Shown here piece by piece: positions 1 to 6,293 of a stretch of 15,491 nt of DNA. The notes below the pieces were generated by a model. That model ran no database searches. It saw nothing but the letters and a program-made list of their open reading frames with translations, and was not told where the DNA came from. Every line of letters begins with the position of its first letter. The first letter of the stretch is position 1. A program made the translations under genes and the position numbers. The stretch is taken from positions 1 through 15,491 of the forward strand of contig JBHEMU010000056.1 of the NCBI GenBank assembly GCA_046262415.1, read 5' to 3'. The DNA comes from JACDAS01 sp046262415. Its GTDB lineage: Bacteria > Actinomycetota > Thermoleophilia > Gaiellales > Gaiellaceae.

Positions 1-76
1 GCTGTACACGCACGTCAGCGACTCCCGTCGCCGCGAGCTCTACTTCCAGGCGCACCCGCACGCGCGGCGCCGCTGA
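1..76 (+). CDS. XerC/XerD-type tyrosine recombinase, C-terminal end only
   Basis: The window opens inside this gene; the frame starting at base 2 encodes 24 residues and ends at TGA 74-76. The residues LYTHVSDSRRRELYFQAHPH match the extreme C-terminus of XerC/XerD recombinases, where the tyrosine of the YTHV motif is the nucleophile that attacks DNA. In such proteins the motif is followed by a short helix ending in His-Pro-Xaa-Ala, as here. Xer proteins resolve chromosome dimers at dif sites, but phage-type integrases share the motif, so a housekeeping role cannot be proved from this fragment. The next gene is convergent, so nothing here belongs to the same operon. Confidence 0.8.
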   Translation, partial: LYTHVSDSRRRELYFQAHPHARRR

Positions 77-220
77 CAACTGACTGGCGACGCGATCGCG
101 CGCACGGGCGCGTGAGCCGGCTACCGCCAGACGCAGACTTCACGGAGCTCGGCTCAGCGCTCGAGCCCTGACCGCGGGCGAGGAGCTGCTCGTCTCGATC
201 CTACGCGCTACGAGGACAAC
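77..220. other. Intergenic gap between convergent genes
   Basis: These 144 bases separate the recombinase stop from the stop of the convergent HEAT-like gene. I see no ORF with a plausible start, no tRNA-like fold and no T-rich terminator. A weak 5-bp hairpin (GGCTC 151-155, GAGCC 163-167, 7-base loop) lies in the middle and could slow polymerase on either strand, but it has no U-tract. Confidence 0.5.
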
Positions 221-721
221 CTAGCGACCCGCCGTCGGCTTCTTCTTCAGCACGGCCGCGACCCGGCCGGCGGCGTTGCGGAACTCCTGCTCCTGCCGGT
301 CGTCGTCGGCGAGCCCGGCCAGCAAGGTGATCGTGTCTCGGTGGGGCGAGCCGTTCTTGAGGCAGACCACAGCGAGGCGGCGGACGGCCTGGTTCGGATC
401 GGCCGTCGCGAGCTGGTGCAGGAGCGCGCGCAGCGTGTTCACCGGGGCAGGCCCGTCCCGGGACAGGAGCTCGAGCGACACGAGCGCGGAGCCGCGGCAG
501 GCCGGGCTCTCGTCCTCGAGCCCGCGCCGCAGCAGCTCCAGCTTCTGGCGGAAGCGGAACTGGCCGATCGCGCGATAGGCGACCGCACGCTCGCGGTAGT
601 CCTTGCTGCGGATCGCCGACTCGAGCTCGTCCGCCCAGTCGAGGCGAAGCTGGGCGAGCTCCTTCTCCGCGCCGCGCTGAGCGAAGGCGTCCGCCTCCGC
701 CGCAGCCTCGGCCAGCGTCAC
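221..721 (-). CDS. HEAT-repeat-like protein coupled to citrate synthase
   Basis: This encodes 166 aa from a GTG start at 721-719, which shares four bases (GTGA) with the TGA stop of the citrate synthase gene, a standard arrangement for translational coupling. The N-terminal third (about residues 1-60) is a charged helix containing Ala-Glu repeats and several Arg/Lys. Residues 60-160 look like two or three antiparallel helix pairs of the HEAT/ARM type: ESPACRGSALVSLELLSRDG, then NQAVRRLAVVCLKNGS. The tail ends in a Lys triplet. There is no signal peptide, TM segment or catalytic motif. HEAT folds usually bind other proteins, so a role as a partner or adaptor of citrate synthase is a reasonable inference but untested. 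I do not recognise a named family. Confidence 0.75.
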   Translation of the reverse strand: MTLAEAAAEADAFAQRGAEKELAQLRLDWADELESAIRSKDYRERAVAYRAIGQFRFRQKLELLRRGLEDESPACRGSALVSLELLSRDGPAPVNTLRALLHQLATADPNQAVRRLAVVCLKNGSPHRDTITLLAGLADDDRQEQEFRNAAGRVAAVLKKKPTAGR

Positions 722-1800
722 GCGACCGAGGTGAGCGAGCGCGTTCCCGGCCCGACGTAGCGCGCCGAGGGCCGGATCAGCCGGCCGGTGCGCTTCTCCT
801 CGAGGATGTGCGCCGACCAGCCGGCCACCCGCGAGCAGGCGAACATGGCCGGCGTCAGTTCCGGCGGGATCTCGGCGACGTCGAGGACGACGGCCGAGTA
901 GAACTCGACGTTGGTCGCGATCACGTAGTCGGGCTTGCGGAGGCGCAGCTCGGCCAGCGCGGCCTCCTCGAGTGCCTCGGCGACCTCGAAGCGGGCCGAG
1001 CCGAGCTCCTGCGCGGTCCGCTTCAGGATCCGTGACCGGGGATCCTCGGCCCGGTAGATGCGGTGGCCGAAGCCCATGATCTTCCCGCGCCGATCGAGGA
1101 GGTCCTTCACGTACGCCTCGGGGTCGCCCGTCGAGGCGACTTCGTCCAGCATCGGCAGCACGCGCGCCGGCGCGCCGCCGTGGAGGGGGCCGGAGAGCGC
1201 GCCGACGGCCGCCGACATCGCCGCGCCGCAGTCCGCCCCGGTCGACGCGGTGATCCGCGCCGTGAAGGTGGACGCGTTCAGCCCGTGCTCGGCGGTGCAG
1301 ATCCAGTAGGTGTCGATCGCCGTGACGTGGGCGGGGTCGGCCTCGCCCCGCCAGCGGAGCAGGAACTTCTCCGCCGCGGTCTCGCCTCCGGCGGCGACGT
1401 CGTCCGGCGCCGGCTCGCGGCCGTCGGCCACCGCCGCGGACTTCGCGACGATCGACATCATCTGGGCCGAGAGGCGGGCCAGGTCGTCCCTGGCCTGCTC
1501 GTCGTCGATGTCGACCAGCTTCCGGAGGCCCCACTCCGAGGAAAGTCGCGCCGTCTCGGCCTGGAGGTCGCTCGGCGCGTCGCCGCTGAGGCTCTTCGGC
1601 TCGTACGGCTCGGCGTCGGGCATGCCGGGCTCCGGCTGCTCGTCCACGAGCAGGCCCCAGACCTTCTCGTACGGGAGCTGGCCGACGAGCTCCTCGATGT
1701 CGACGCCGCGGTACCGGAGCGCGCCGCCCTCACGATCGGGCTCGGCGATCTCCGTCTCGAAAGCGACCACGCCCTCGAGGCCCGGCTTGAAGTCACTCAT
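718..1800 (-). CDS. citA: Citrate synthase, CitA-like
   Basis: This 360-aa enzyme condenses acetyl-CoA and oxaloacetate to citrate, the entry step of the TCA cycle. The citrate synthase signatures appear in order: EHGLNAST (catalytic His), GPLHGGAP, GFGHRIYRAEDPR (second catalytic His) and YVGPG near the C-terminus. The third catalytic position, Asp in the usual NVDFYSG motif, is Glu here (ATNVEFYSAVVLD). From memory, mycobacterial CitA also reads NVEF at this point, so this probably marks a subfamily rather than damage. The length fits short bacterial type I enzymes. The start is ATG 1800-1798, seven bases downstream of a TACGCT box, suggesting a near-leaderless mRNA. It is transcribed divergently from isocitrate dehydrogenase, with only 39 bp between start codons, and is coupled downstream to the HEAT-like gene. 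Confidence 0.93.
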   Translation of the reverse strand: MSDFKPGLEGVVAFETEIAEPDREGGALRYRGVDIEELVGQLPYEKVWGLLVDEQPEPGMPDAEPYEPKSLSGDAPSDLQAETARLSSEWGLRKLVDIDDEQARDDLARLSAQMMSIVAKSAAVADGREPAPDDVAAGGETAAEKFLLRWRGEADPAHVTAIDTYWICTAEHGLNASTFTARITASTGADCGAAMSAAVGALSGPLHGGAPARVLPMLDEVASTGDPEAYVKDLLDRRGKIMGFGHRIYRAEDPRSRILKRTAQELGSARFEVAEALEEAALAELRLRKPDYVIATNVEFYSAVVLDVAEIPPELTPAMFACSRVAGWSAHILEEKRTGRLIRPSARYVGPGTRSLTSVA

Positions 1801-1807
1801 GGGACGG

Positions 1808-1813
1808 AGCGTA
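1808..1813 (-). promoter_or_regulatory. -10 box of citrate synthase gene
   Basis: TACGCT on the minus strand lies seven bases before the ATG at 1800. A TANNNT hexamer at this distance would place the transcription start within a base or two of the start codon, the arrangement of actinobacterial leaderless mRNAs. The divergent idh -10 box lies only 11 bases away on the other strand. Confidence 0.5.
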
Positions 1814-1824
1814 CCGGGCGCCGG

Positions 1825-1830
1825 TAGAGT
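1825..1830 (+). promoter_or_regulatory. -10 box of the idh-mdh operon
   Basis: TAGAGT lies nine bases before the ATG at 1840, and no Shine-Dalgarno sequence precedes that ATG. This fits near-leaderless transcription. The whole divergent control region is 39 bp, so the two promoters share their upstream DNA and could be co-regulated or mutually exclusive. Confidence 0.5.
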
Positions 1831-1839
1831 CCCGCGCCG

Positions 1840-2934
1840 ATGGGCCACCGCGTCACATTGATCCCCGGCGACGGCACCGGCCCCGAGCTGACAGAGGCGA
1901 CGCGCCGCGTCCTCGAGGCGACCGGTGTCGCCTTCGATTGGGACGTGCAGCAGGCCGGCGTCGACGCGATGGAGGCCAACGACGGCAACCCGCTCCCCGA
2001 CCACGTGCTCGAGTCGATCCGCGAGAACGGGGTCGCCCTCAAGGGCCCGATCACGACGCCCGTCGGCAGCGGCTTCCGCTCGGTGAACGTGGGGCTACGG
2101 AAGAGTCTCGACCTCTACGCGCAGGTCCGCCCCTGCAAGAGCTACCCCGGCGTGCGCAGCCGCTTCGAGGACCTCGACCTCGTGATCATCCGGGAGAACA
2201 CCGAGGACCTGTACGCGGGGATCGAGTTCGAGCAGGGCACCCCGGACGCGACGGAGCTGATCGGCTGGATCGGAGCCCACGGCGGGCGCATCCGGCCCGA
2301 TTCGGGGGTGTCGATCAAGCCGATCTCGATCGAGGGCACGCGCCGGATCGTCCAGTTCGCCTTCGACTACGCGCACGGAAACCACCGCCGGAAGGTGACC
2401 GCGGTGCACAAGGCGAACATCATGAAGTTCAGCGACGGCCTCTTCCTGCGCGTCGCGCGCGAGGTCGCCGCCGAAAACCCGGACGTCCAGTTCGACGACC
2501 GGATCGTGGACAACATGTGCATGCAGCTCGTGCAGCGGCCCGAGGAGTACGACGTGCTCGTGCTGCCGAACCTCTACGGCGACATCGTCTCCGACCTCTG
2601 CGCCGGCATGATCGGCGGCCTCGGCCTCGCCCCGGGCGCGAACTTCGGCGCCGACGTGGCGGTGTTCGAGCCCACGCACGGGTCGGCGCCCAAGTACACG
2701 GGCCAGAACAAGGTCAACCCGATCGCGCAGATGCTCTCGGGCATGCTGATGCTCCGCCACCTCGGGGAGACCGCGGCGGCGCAGCGCCTGGAGCTGGCGA
2801 TCGCCGAGCTGATCCGGGAGGGCGACAGCGTCACGTACGACATGAAGCCGACGCGCGACGACCCGACCGCGGTCGGCACGAGCCAGGTCGCGGACGCCCT
2901 GATCGAGAAGCTGCACTTGGCGGTCGCGACATGA
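1840..2934 (+). CDS. icd: Isocitrate dehydrogenase, NAD(P)-dependent
   Basis: This 364-aa enzyme oxidatively decarboxylates isocitrate to 2-oxoglutarate. It belongs to the isocitrate/isopropylmalate dehydrogenase family. Visible sites include the isocitrate-binding loop GFRSVNVGLRK (Ser81, Asn83, Arg87), Arg97 and Arg118, Tyr125 in RENTEDLYAG, Lys191 in KANIMKFSDG, and the metal ligands Asp224, Asp248 and Asp252. The nucleotide loop reads HGSAPKYTGQNKVNP: Lys285, Tyr286 and Val292 match the E. coli NADP-selecting Lys344, Tyr345 and Val351. Tyr333 matches Tyr391, but E. coli Arg395 is replaced by Pro337. NADP preference is therefore likely but not certain, although the short length recalls NAD enzymes. 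The ATG has no Shine-Dalgarno sequence. The stop overlaps the MDH start (ATGA). Confidence 0.93.
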   Translation: MGHRVTLIPGDGTGPELTEATRRVLEATGVAFDWDVQQAGVDAMEANDGNPLPDHVLESIRENGVALKGPITTPVGSGFRSVNVGLRKSLDLYAQVRPCKSYPGVRSRFEDLDLVIIRENTEDLYAGIEFEQGTPDATELIGWIGAHGGRIRPDSGVSIKPISIEGTRRIVQFAFDYAHGNHRRKVTAVHKANIMKFSDGLFLRVAREVAAENPDVQFDDRIVDNMCMQLVQRPEEYDVLVLPNLYGDIVSDLCAGMIGGLGLAPGANFGADVAVFEPTHGSAPKYTGQNKVNPIAQMLSGMLMLRHLGETAAAQRLELAIAELIREGDSVTYDMKPTRDDPTAVGTSQVADALIEKLHLAVAT

Positions 2935-3857
2935 GGCGGAAGATCACCGTCGTCGGAGCCGGCAACGTCGGCGCCACGTGCGCGCAGGAGCTGGCGCGGC
3001 GCGACTACGCCGACGTCGTCCTCGTCGACATCATCCCGAACTACCCGCAGGGCAAGGCGCTGGACCTGAACCAGGCCGGCTCGGTGCTCGGGTACGAGCC
3101 GTCGATCACCGGCGCGAACGGATACGAGGAGAGCGAGGGCTCCGACGTGATCGTGATCACGGCGGGCAAGCCTCGGGCTCCCGGCATGAGCCGCGACGAC
3201 CTCGTGGCGACCAACGAGGCGATCGTCTCCTCGGTGACGAAGGAGGCGGTCCGCCGCTCGCGCGACGCGATCCTCGTCGTCGTCTCGAACCCCCTCGACG
3301 CGATGTGCCACGTCGCCAAGGCGACCTCGCGGTTCCCCAAGCAGCGGGTGGTCGGAATGGCGGGCATCCTCGACACGGCCCGCTTTGCGGCGTTCATCGC
3401 CTGGGAGGTCGGGTGCTCGGTGAAGGACGTGCAGGCGACCGTGCTCGGCGGTCACGGGGACCAGATGGTCCCCGTCGTCTCGGCGACGACCGTCGGCGGG
3501 GTGCCGCTCGAGCAGCTCGTCCCCCGGGGGCGGCTGACGAAGATGGTCGACCGGACGCGGAAGGGCGGCGGCGAGATCGTGAACCTCCTGGGCACGTCCG
3601 CGTGGTATGCCCCGGGAGCGGCCGCGGCGCAGATGGTCGACGCGATCTGCCTCGACGAGAAGCGCGTCCTGCCCTGCACCGCCTACCTCGAGGGCGAGTA
3701 CGGCGTCCGCGGTCTCTACATGGGCGTGCCCGTGAAGCTCGGTTCCGCCGGCGTCGAGGAGATCGTCAAGCTCAAGCTGTCCGCGGACGAGAAGCGCTGG
3801 TTCCGTGAGTCCGCCGCCGCCGTCCGCGAGGTCGTCGGCGTGCTCAAGAAGAAGTAG
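2931..3857 (+). CDS. mdh: Malate dehydrogenase, LDH-like type
   Basis: This 308-aa NAD-dependent enzyme interconverts malate and oxaloacetate, supplying oxaloacetate to the citrate synthase encoded across the divergent promoter. The N-terminal Rossmann fold shows GAGNVG (residues 9-14) and Asp33 at the end of beta-2, which favours NAD over NADP. The mobile loop reads AGKPRAPGMSRDDL; Arg82, where lactate dehydrogenases carry Gln, and Arg88 indicate malate rather than lactate. Asn120 (VSNPLD), Asp148 and Arg151 (GILDTARF), and His175 (GGHGDQMVP) complete the active site, with Asp148-His175 as the proton relay. The start is ATG 2931, overlapping the isocitrate dehydrogenase stop by four bases (ATGA). 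The gene ends with a Lys triplet, seven bases before the SDR start. Confidence 0.95.
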   Translation: MRRKITVVGAGNVGATCAQELARRDYADVVLVDIIPNYPQGKALDLNQAGSVLGYEPSITGANGYEESEGSDVIVITAGKPRAPGMSRDDLVATNEAIVSSVTKEAVRRSRDAILVVVSNPLDAMCHVAKATSRFPKQRVVGMAGILDTARFAAFIAWEVGCSVKDVQATVLGGHGDQMVPVVSATTVGGVPLEQLVPRGRLTKMVDRTRKGGGEIVNLLGTSAWYAPGAAAAQMVDAICLDEKRVLPCTAYLEGEYGVRGLYMGVPVKLGSAGVEEIVKLKLSADEKRWFRESAAAVREVVGVLKKK

Positions 3858-3864
3858 TGCCCGA

Positions 3865-4611
3865 ATGGACCTGGGGCTGAAGGGTCGCACGGCGATCGTC
3901 TGCGGCGCCTCCTCGGGGATGGGCCTGGCGATCGCGGAGGCACTCGCCGGCGAGGGTGCCGAGGTGGCGATGTTCGCGCGGCGCCGCGACCTGCTCGAGC
4001 GAGAGGCGGAGCGGCTGGGCGCCCTGCCCGTGCGCGGCGACGTGACGGTCCGGGCCGATCTCGAGCGGCTGGTCGAGCGCACCGTCGAGGCCTTCGGCGG
4101 CGTCGACATCCTGGTCAACAACGGCGGCGGCCCGCCCCGGACGGCGGCGATCGGACTCTCGGACGAGGCAGTCGAGGGAGCGGTCGAGCTGCTGCTCCTC
4201 TCGGCGATCCGGCTGACCAACCTGTGCCTGCCGCACCTCGCGCGCAGCGGCCACGGCCGCGTGATCACGATCACGTCGAGCTCCGTCAAGCAGCCGATCG
4301 ACAACCTGGCCCTGTCGAACGCGATCCGCCCGGGGGTGATCGGCTGGTCGAAGACGCTGTCGCGAGAGGTCGGCGCCGACGGCGTCACCGTCAACGCGAT
4401 CGCACCGGGCCGGATCGACACCGAGCGCCTGCGCGAGATCTACGCCGGCGGGCGGACGCCCGAGGAGGACCTGGCGGAGATCCCGCTGGGACGCTTCGGG
4501 TCGCCTCGTGAGGTCGCCGACGTGGTCTGCTTCCTCGCCTCGGTCCGCGCGGCGTACGTCACCGGCGCGCTCGTCACGGTCGACGGCGGGCTGACTCGGG
4601 GCCTGCTCTGA
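3865..4611 (+). CDS. SDR-family protein lacking the Tyr-Lys catalytic pair
   Basis: This encodes 248 aa with a short-chain dehydrogenase/reductase fold. The N-terminal nucleotide motif CGASSGMG stands in for TGxxxGxG, and NNGGG replaces the usual NNAG. A serine-rich strand (ITSSSVKQ) supplies the position of the catalytic Ser, but where the family has YxxxK this protein reads LSNAIRPGV, with Ser for Tyr and Arg for Lys. Downstream, VNAIAPGRI and the C-terminal VTGALVTVDGGLTRG are typical of 3-oxoacyl-ACP-reductase-like SDRs. Databases contain a BKR-like SDR group with this substitution, so it is probably a real subfamily whose reaction is unclear. The start is ATG 3865, seven bases after the MDH stop; an in-frame GTG at 3805 lies inside mdh and is unlikely. 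The stop overlaps the protease start (TGATG). Confidence 0.88.
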   Translation: MDLGLKGRTAIVCGASSGMGLAIAEALAGEGAEVAMFARRRDLLEREAERLGALPVRGDVTVRADLERLVERTVEAFGGVDILVNNGGGPPRTAAIGLSDEAVEGAVELLLLSAIRLTNLCLPHLARSGHGRVITITSSSVKQPIDNLALSNAIRPGVIGWSKTLSREVGADGVTVNAIAPGRIDTERLREIYAGGRTPEEDLAEIPLGRFGSPREVADVVCFLASVRAAYVTGALVTVDGGLTRGLL

Positions 4612-5630
4612 TGCGCGGAGCCCTGCGCCCGACCAGGCTCGTCGCGCTGGTCGTGCTCGCGGCCGGACTGCTCGCCGCCGTGCTCTGGCTGATCCCCTCC
4701 GGCCACTACCTGCTGCTACCCGACCCGGCCCGACCCGTCGACCCGCTCGTCCGCGTGCCCGGGGAGAAGGAGGGGGAGGCCTCCCGCGGCAACGGCATCT
4801 ACTTCGTCGCGGTGATCGAGCGGCGCGCCTCGGTGCTCGAGCGCCTGTTCCCCGGCCTCCGGGAGGGCTCGACCCTGATCCCGGCAGGGGCGATCTCGCC
4901 GCCGGGGGTTGACGACGCGGCCCGCCGCCAGGGCGACCTGCGCGAGATGAAGCGCTCGCAGTCAATCGCCGCCGCCGTGGCCCTGAAGGCGCTCGGCTAC
5001 AAGGTGGTCGCCCGGCCGACCGGCGTGCTCGTCACCGGCGTCTTCGACGGCACGCCCGCGGTCGGGAAGCTGCAGCCCACCGACATCGTCGTGTCCGTGA
5101 ACGGCCGGCCCGTTCGGACGCCCGGCGATCTCCGGCGCCTGCTGGGACGTCGTCGGCCCGGCGACCGGGTCCGGCTCGGCGTCCGGCGCGGCAAGGAGCT
5201 CCGCGAGGTCGTGGTGAAGACGGCCGCCGACCCGGCCGACGCCACGCACGCGATCATCGGGATCCAGATCGGGCAGGCCGCGGACATCAGGCTCCCCCTC
5301 GCGGTCACCATCGACGCCGGCGGGGTCGGCGGCCCGTCGGCCGGCCTCGCCTTCGCCCTCGACGTGATGGAGGAGCTCGGCCGCGACGTCGACCGCGGCT
5401 ACCGCGTCGCCGCGACCGGCGCGATCGACCTGCACGGCAACGTGGGCCAGATCGGCGGCGTCCGACAGAAGACGTACGGCGTGCGCGAGGCCGATGTTGA
5501 CATCTTCCTCGTGCCGGCTGGGAAGAACGCCACGGAAGCGCGTCGCCACGCGGGCGGCGTCCGGGTGATCGCTGTGAAGACCTTTCCACAGGCGTTGCGC
5601 GCGCTGGCAACACTGCCTCCGAAGGCATGA
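4611..5630 (+). CDS. Membrane-anchored PDZ and Lon-type (S16) serine protease, YlbL-like
   Basis: This encodes 339 aa. A single N-terminal TM helix (about residues 8-28) should anchor it, with the rest probably outside the membrane. Residues 133-205 form a PDZ domain containing GTPAVGKLQPTDIVVSVNG. The C-terminal third is the proteolytic domain of Lon without its AAA+ module: GGVGGPSAGLAF carries the nucleophile Ser243 and IGGVRQKTYGVREA carries the general base Lys287. The domain order matches Bacillus YlbL and its actinobacterial relatives. The substrate is unknown; PDZ domains often read exposed C-termini. The start ATG shares one base with the SDR stop (TGATG), so translation is probably coupled to the idh-mdh-SDR operon, an odd place for an envelope protease. 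It is the last gene of that operon. Confidence 0.92.
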   Translation: MRGALRPTRLVALVVLAAGLLAAVLWLIPSGHYLLLPDPARPVDPLVRVPGEKEGEASRGNGIYFVAVIERRASVLERLFPGLREGSTLIPAGAISPPGVDDAARRQGDLREMKRSQSIAAAVALKALGYKVVARPTGVLVTGVFDGTPAVGKLQPTDIVVSVNGRPVRTPGDLRRLLGRRRPGDRVRLGVRRGKELREVVVKTAADPADATHAIIGIQIGQAADIRLPLAVTIDAGGVGGPSAGLAFALDVMEELGRDVDRGYRVAATGAIDLHGNVGQIGGVRQKTYGVREADVDIFLVPAGKNATEARRHAGGVRVIAVKTFPQALRALATLPPKA

Positions 5631-5765
5631 AAGATGCTGCTAATTGGCCTATTCGGCAACAGCCGCAAATAGCAGAATTTTCGGCCGCCTCCCACTTGCG
5701 CCAGGCGACCCGACCCCCGAAGATGCTCCAGGTTCCTCCGACCTGGGGCAGAGCAAAGGATGAAG
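5631..5765 (+). promoter_or_regulatory. 5' region of the four-cysteine small protein gene
   Basis: This 135-bp gap includes an AT-richer patch (about 5635-5680) that is unusual for this window and is the likely promoter, although I cannot pick a convincing -35/-10 pair. It ends with a strong hairpin (listed separately) and the Shine-Dalgarno AAAGGA at 5755-5760. Unlike most first genes here, this one appears to have a leader and a proper ribosome binding site. Confidence 0.4.
5725..5749 (+). promoter_or_regulatory. RNA hairpin just upstream of a ribosome binding site
   Basis: GCTCCAGGT (5725-5733) pairs with ACCTGGGGC (5741-5749) in a nine-base stem with one G-T wobble and a seven-base loop, TCCTCCG. 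The Shine-Dalgarno AAAGGA begins six bases after the stem. The loop contains CCTCC, the core of the anti-Shine-Dalgarno sequence. No U-tract follows, so it is more likely a leader structure or mRNA-stabilising stem than a terminator for the upstream protease gene. Confidence 0.45.
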
Positions 5766-5957
5766 ATGAGCAAAAACGCTGCTGCAAGCTGCGACGATTG
5801 CTACTTCCGTCGAGCGGGCCTCTGCGCCCTCGTCCTCGCCGAGCCGTGCCCGACGTTCCGGCAGTTCTCGCGGGCCGGCCTCGAGCCGCCCCGGCACCCG
5901 GCGCTGGTGCCCCGGCCCGCCTCGCTGCAGGTGCCCTCGCCCGCCTACGCCGCGTAG
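5766..5957 (+). CDS. 63-aa four-cysteine protein, possible metal-binding
   Basis: This encodes 63 aa. The N-terminal half holds four cysteines (9, 12, 20, 28) in the pattern CxxC-x7-C-x7-C: CDDCYFRRAGLC, then EPCPTFR. The spacing suggests a small zinc site or zinc-ribbon-like knuckle. The C-terminal half is rich in Pro and Ala and probably disordered. No TM segment or signal peptide is evident. Two ATGs are possible: 5760 overlaps the Shine-Dalgarno AAAGGA, while 5766 sits five bases after it, so I choose 5766. I recall similar CxxCYFRRxGLCAL proteins in Actinobacteria but cannot name a function. Its stop TAG forms the first bases of the TAGACT promoter box of the next gene. Confidence 0.75.
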   Translation: MSKNAAASCDDCYFRRAGLCALVLAEPCPTFRQFSRAGLEPPRHPALVPRPASLQVPSPAYAA

Positions 5958-5960
5958 ACT
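5955..5960 (+). promoter_or_regulatory. -10 box of LapA-like gene, overlapping the upstream stop codon
   Basis: TAGACT lies nine bases before the ATG at 5970, and its first three bases are the stop codon of the small cysteine protein. The spacing matches that of the idh promoter. No Shine-Dalgarno sequence is visible before 5970, which supports near-leaderless initiation. Confidence 0.45.
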
Positions 5961-5969
5961 GCCGCGGCG

Positions 5970-6293
5970 ATGGCCCGCCGCGCGAAGCTCGATTTCCCCG
6001 ACCGGCACGAGCGCACGGTGCAGCCCCGCCTCTGGATCTTCCTCGGCGGCCTCGTCCTCGTCGTCGCGTACCTGATCGCCTTCGCGCTCAAGAACAACGA
6101 GCGCTCCGAGGTCGACTTCGTCTTCTGGACGGCGCACACGTCACGCGTCTGGATCCTTCTGGTCAGCCTCGGGATCGGCCTGCTGGCCGGCGTGCTCCTC
6201 TCGCAGCTATACCGACACCGGCAGAACCGGCGCCGCCAGGCTCCGGACGAGCTCGCCCAGCCGCTCGACACCCCGGGCGATCTCGGCGGGTGA
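5970..6293 (+). CDS. LapA-domain (DUF1049-like) two-TM membrane protein
   Basis: This encodes 107 aa. A charged N-terminal segment (residues 1-20, MARRAKLDFPDRHER) is followed by TM helix 1 (about 22-41), a short loop containing KNNERSEVDFVFW, TM helix 2 (about 59-80) and a basic cytoplasmic tail (RHRQNRRRQ). The loop pattern, Asn and hydrophobic residues leading into VxFxFW before a second helix, is typical of LapA/YciS-type proteins, which in E. coli act with LapB in controlling lipopolysaccharide synthesis. An actinobacterium without LPS must use it differently, and the role is unknown. The last 87 bases overlap the 3' end of the aminotransferase gene on the opposite strand. Both reading frames look genuine: the tail here is a normal basic tail, and the aminotransferase needs its final helix. 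Confidence 0.82.
   Translation: MARRAKLDFPDRHERTVQPRLWIFLGGLVLVVAYLIAFALKNNERSEVDFVFWTAHTSRVWILLVSLGIGLLAGVLLSQLYRHRQNRRRQAPDELAQPLDTPGDLGG

Noticed and set aside
1..76. Phage integrase or mobile-element boundary
   Set aside because: The fragment fits housekeeping XerC/D ends, and no att-like repeat, tRNA or other mobile gene is visible nearby.
151..167. Five-bp hairpin between the recombinase and the HEAT-like gene
   Set aside because: Too short to stand out in 70% GC DNA and without a U-tract; mentioned only as gap content.
1938..2930. Long plus-strand reading frame in front of malate dehydrogenase
   Set aside because: It is an Arg/Pro-rich shadow of the isocitrate dehydrogenase gene; MDH starts at the ATG overlapping the idh stop.
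3805..3864. GTG-started 20-codon extension of the SDR
   Set aside because: It lies inside mdh, is Ser/Pro/Arg-rich shadow sequence, and the ATG at 3865 directly precedes the family's first beta strand.
5590..5618. Inverted repeat at the 3' end of the protease gene (AGGC-GTTGC ... GCAAC-ACT-GCCT)
   Set aside because: It lies inside the coding region, has a three-base bulge and no U-tract, so I do not call it a terminator.
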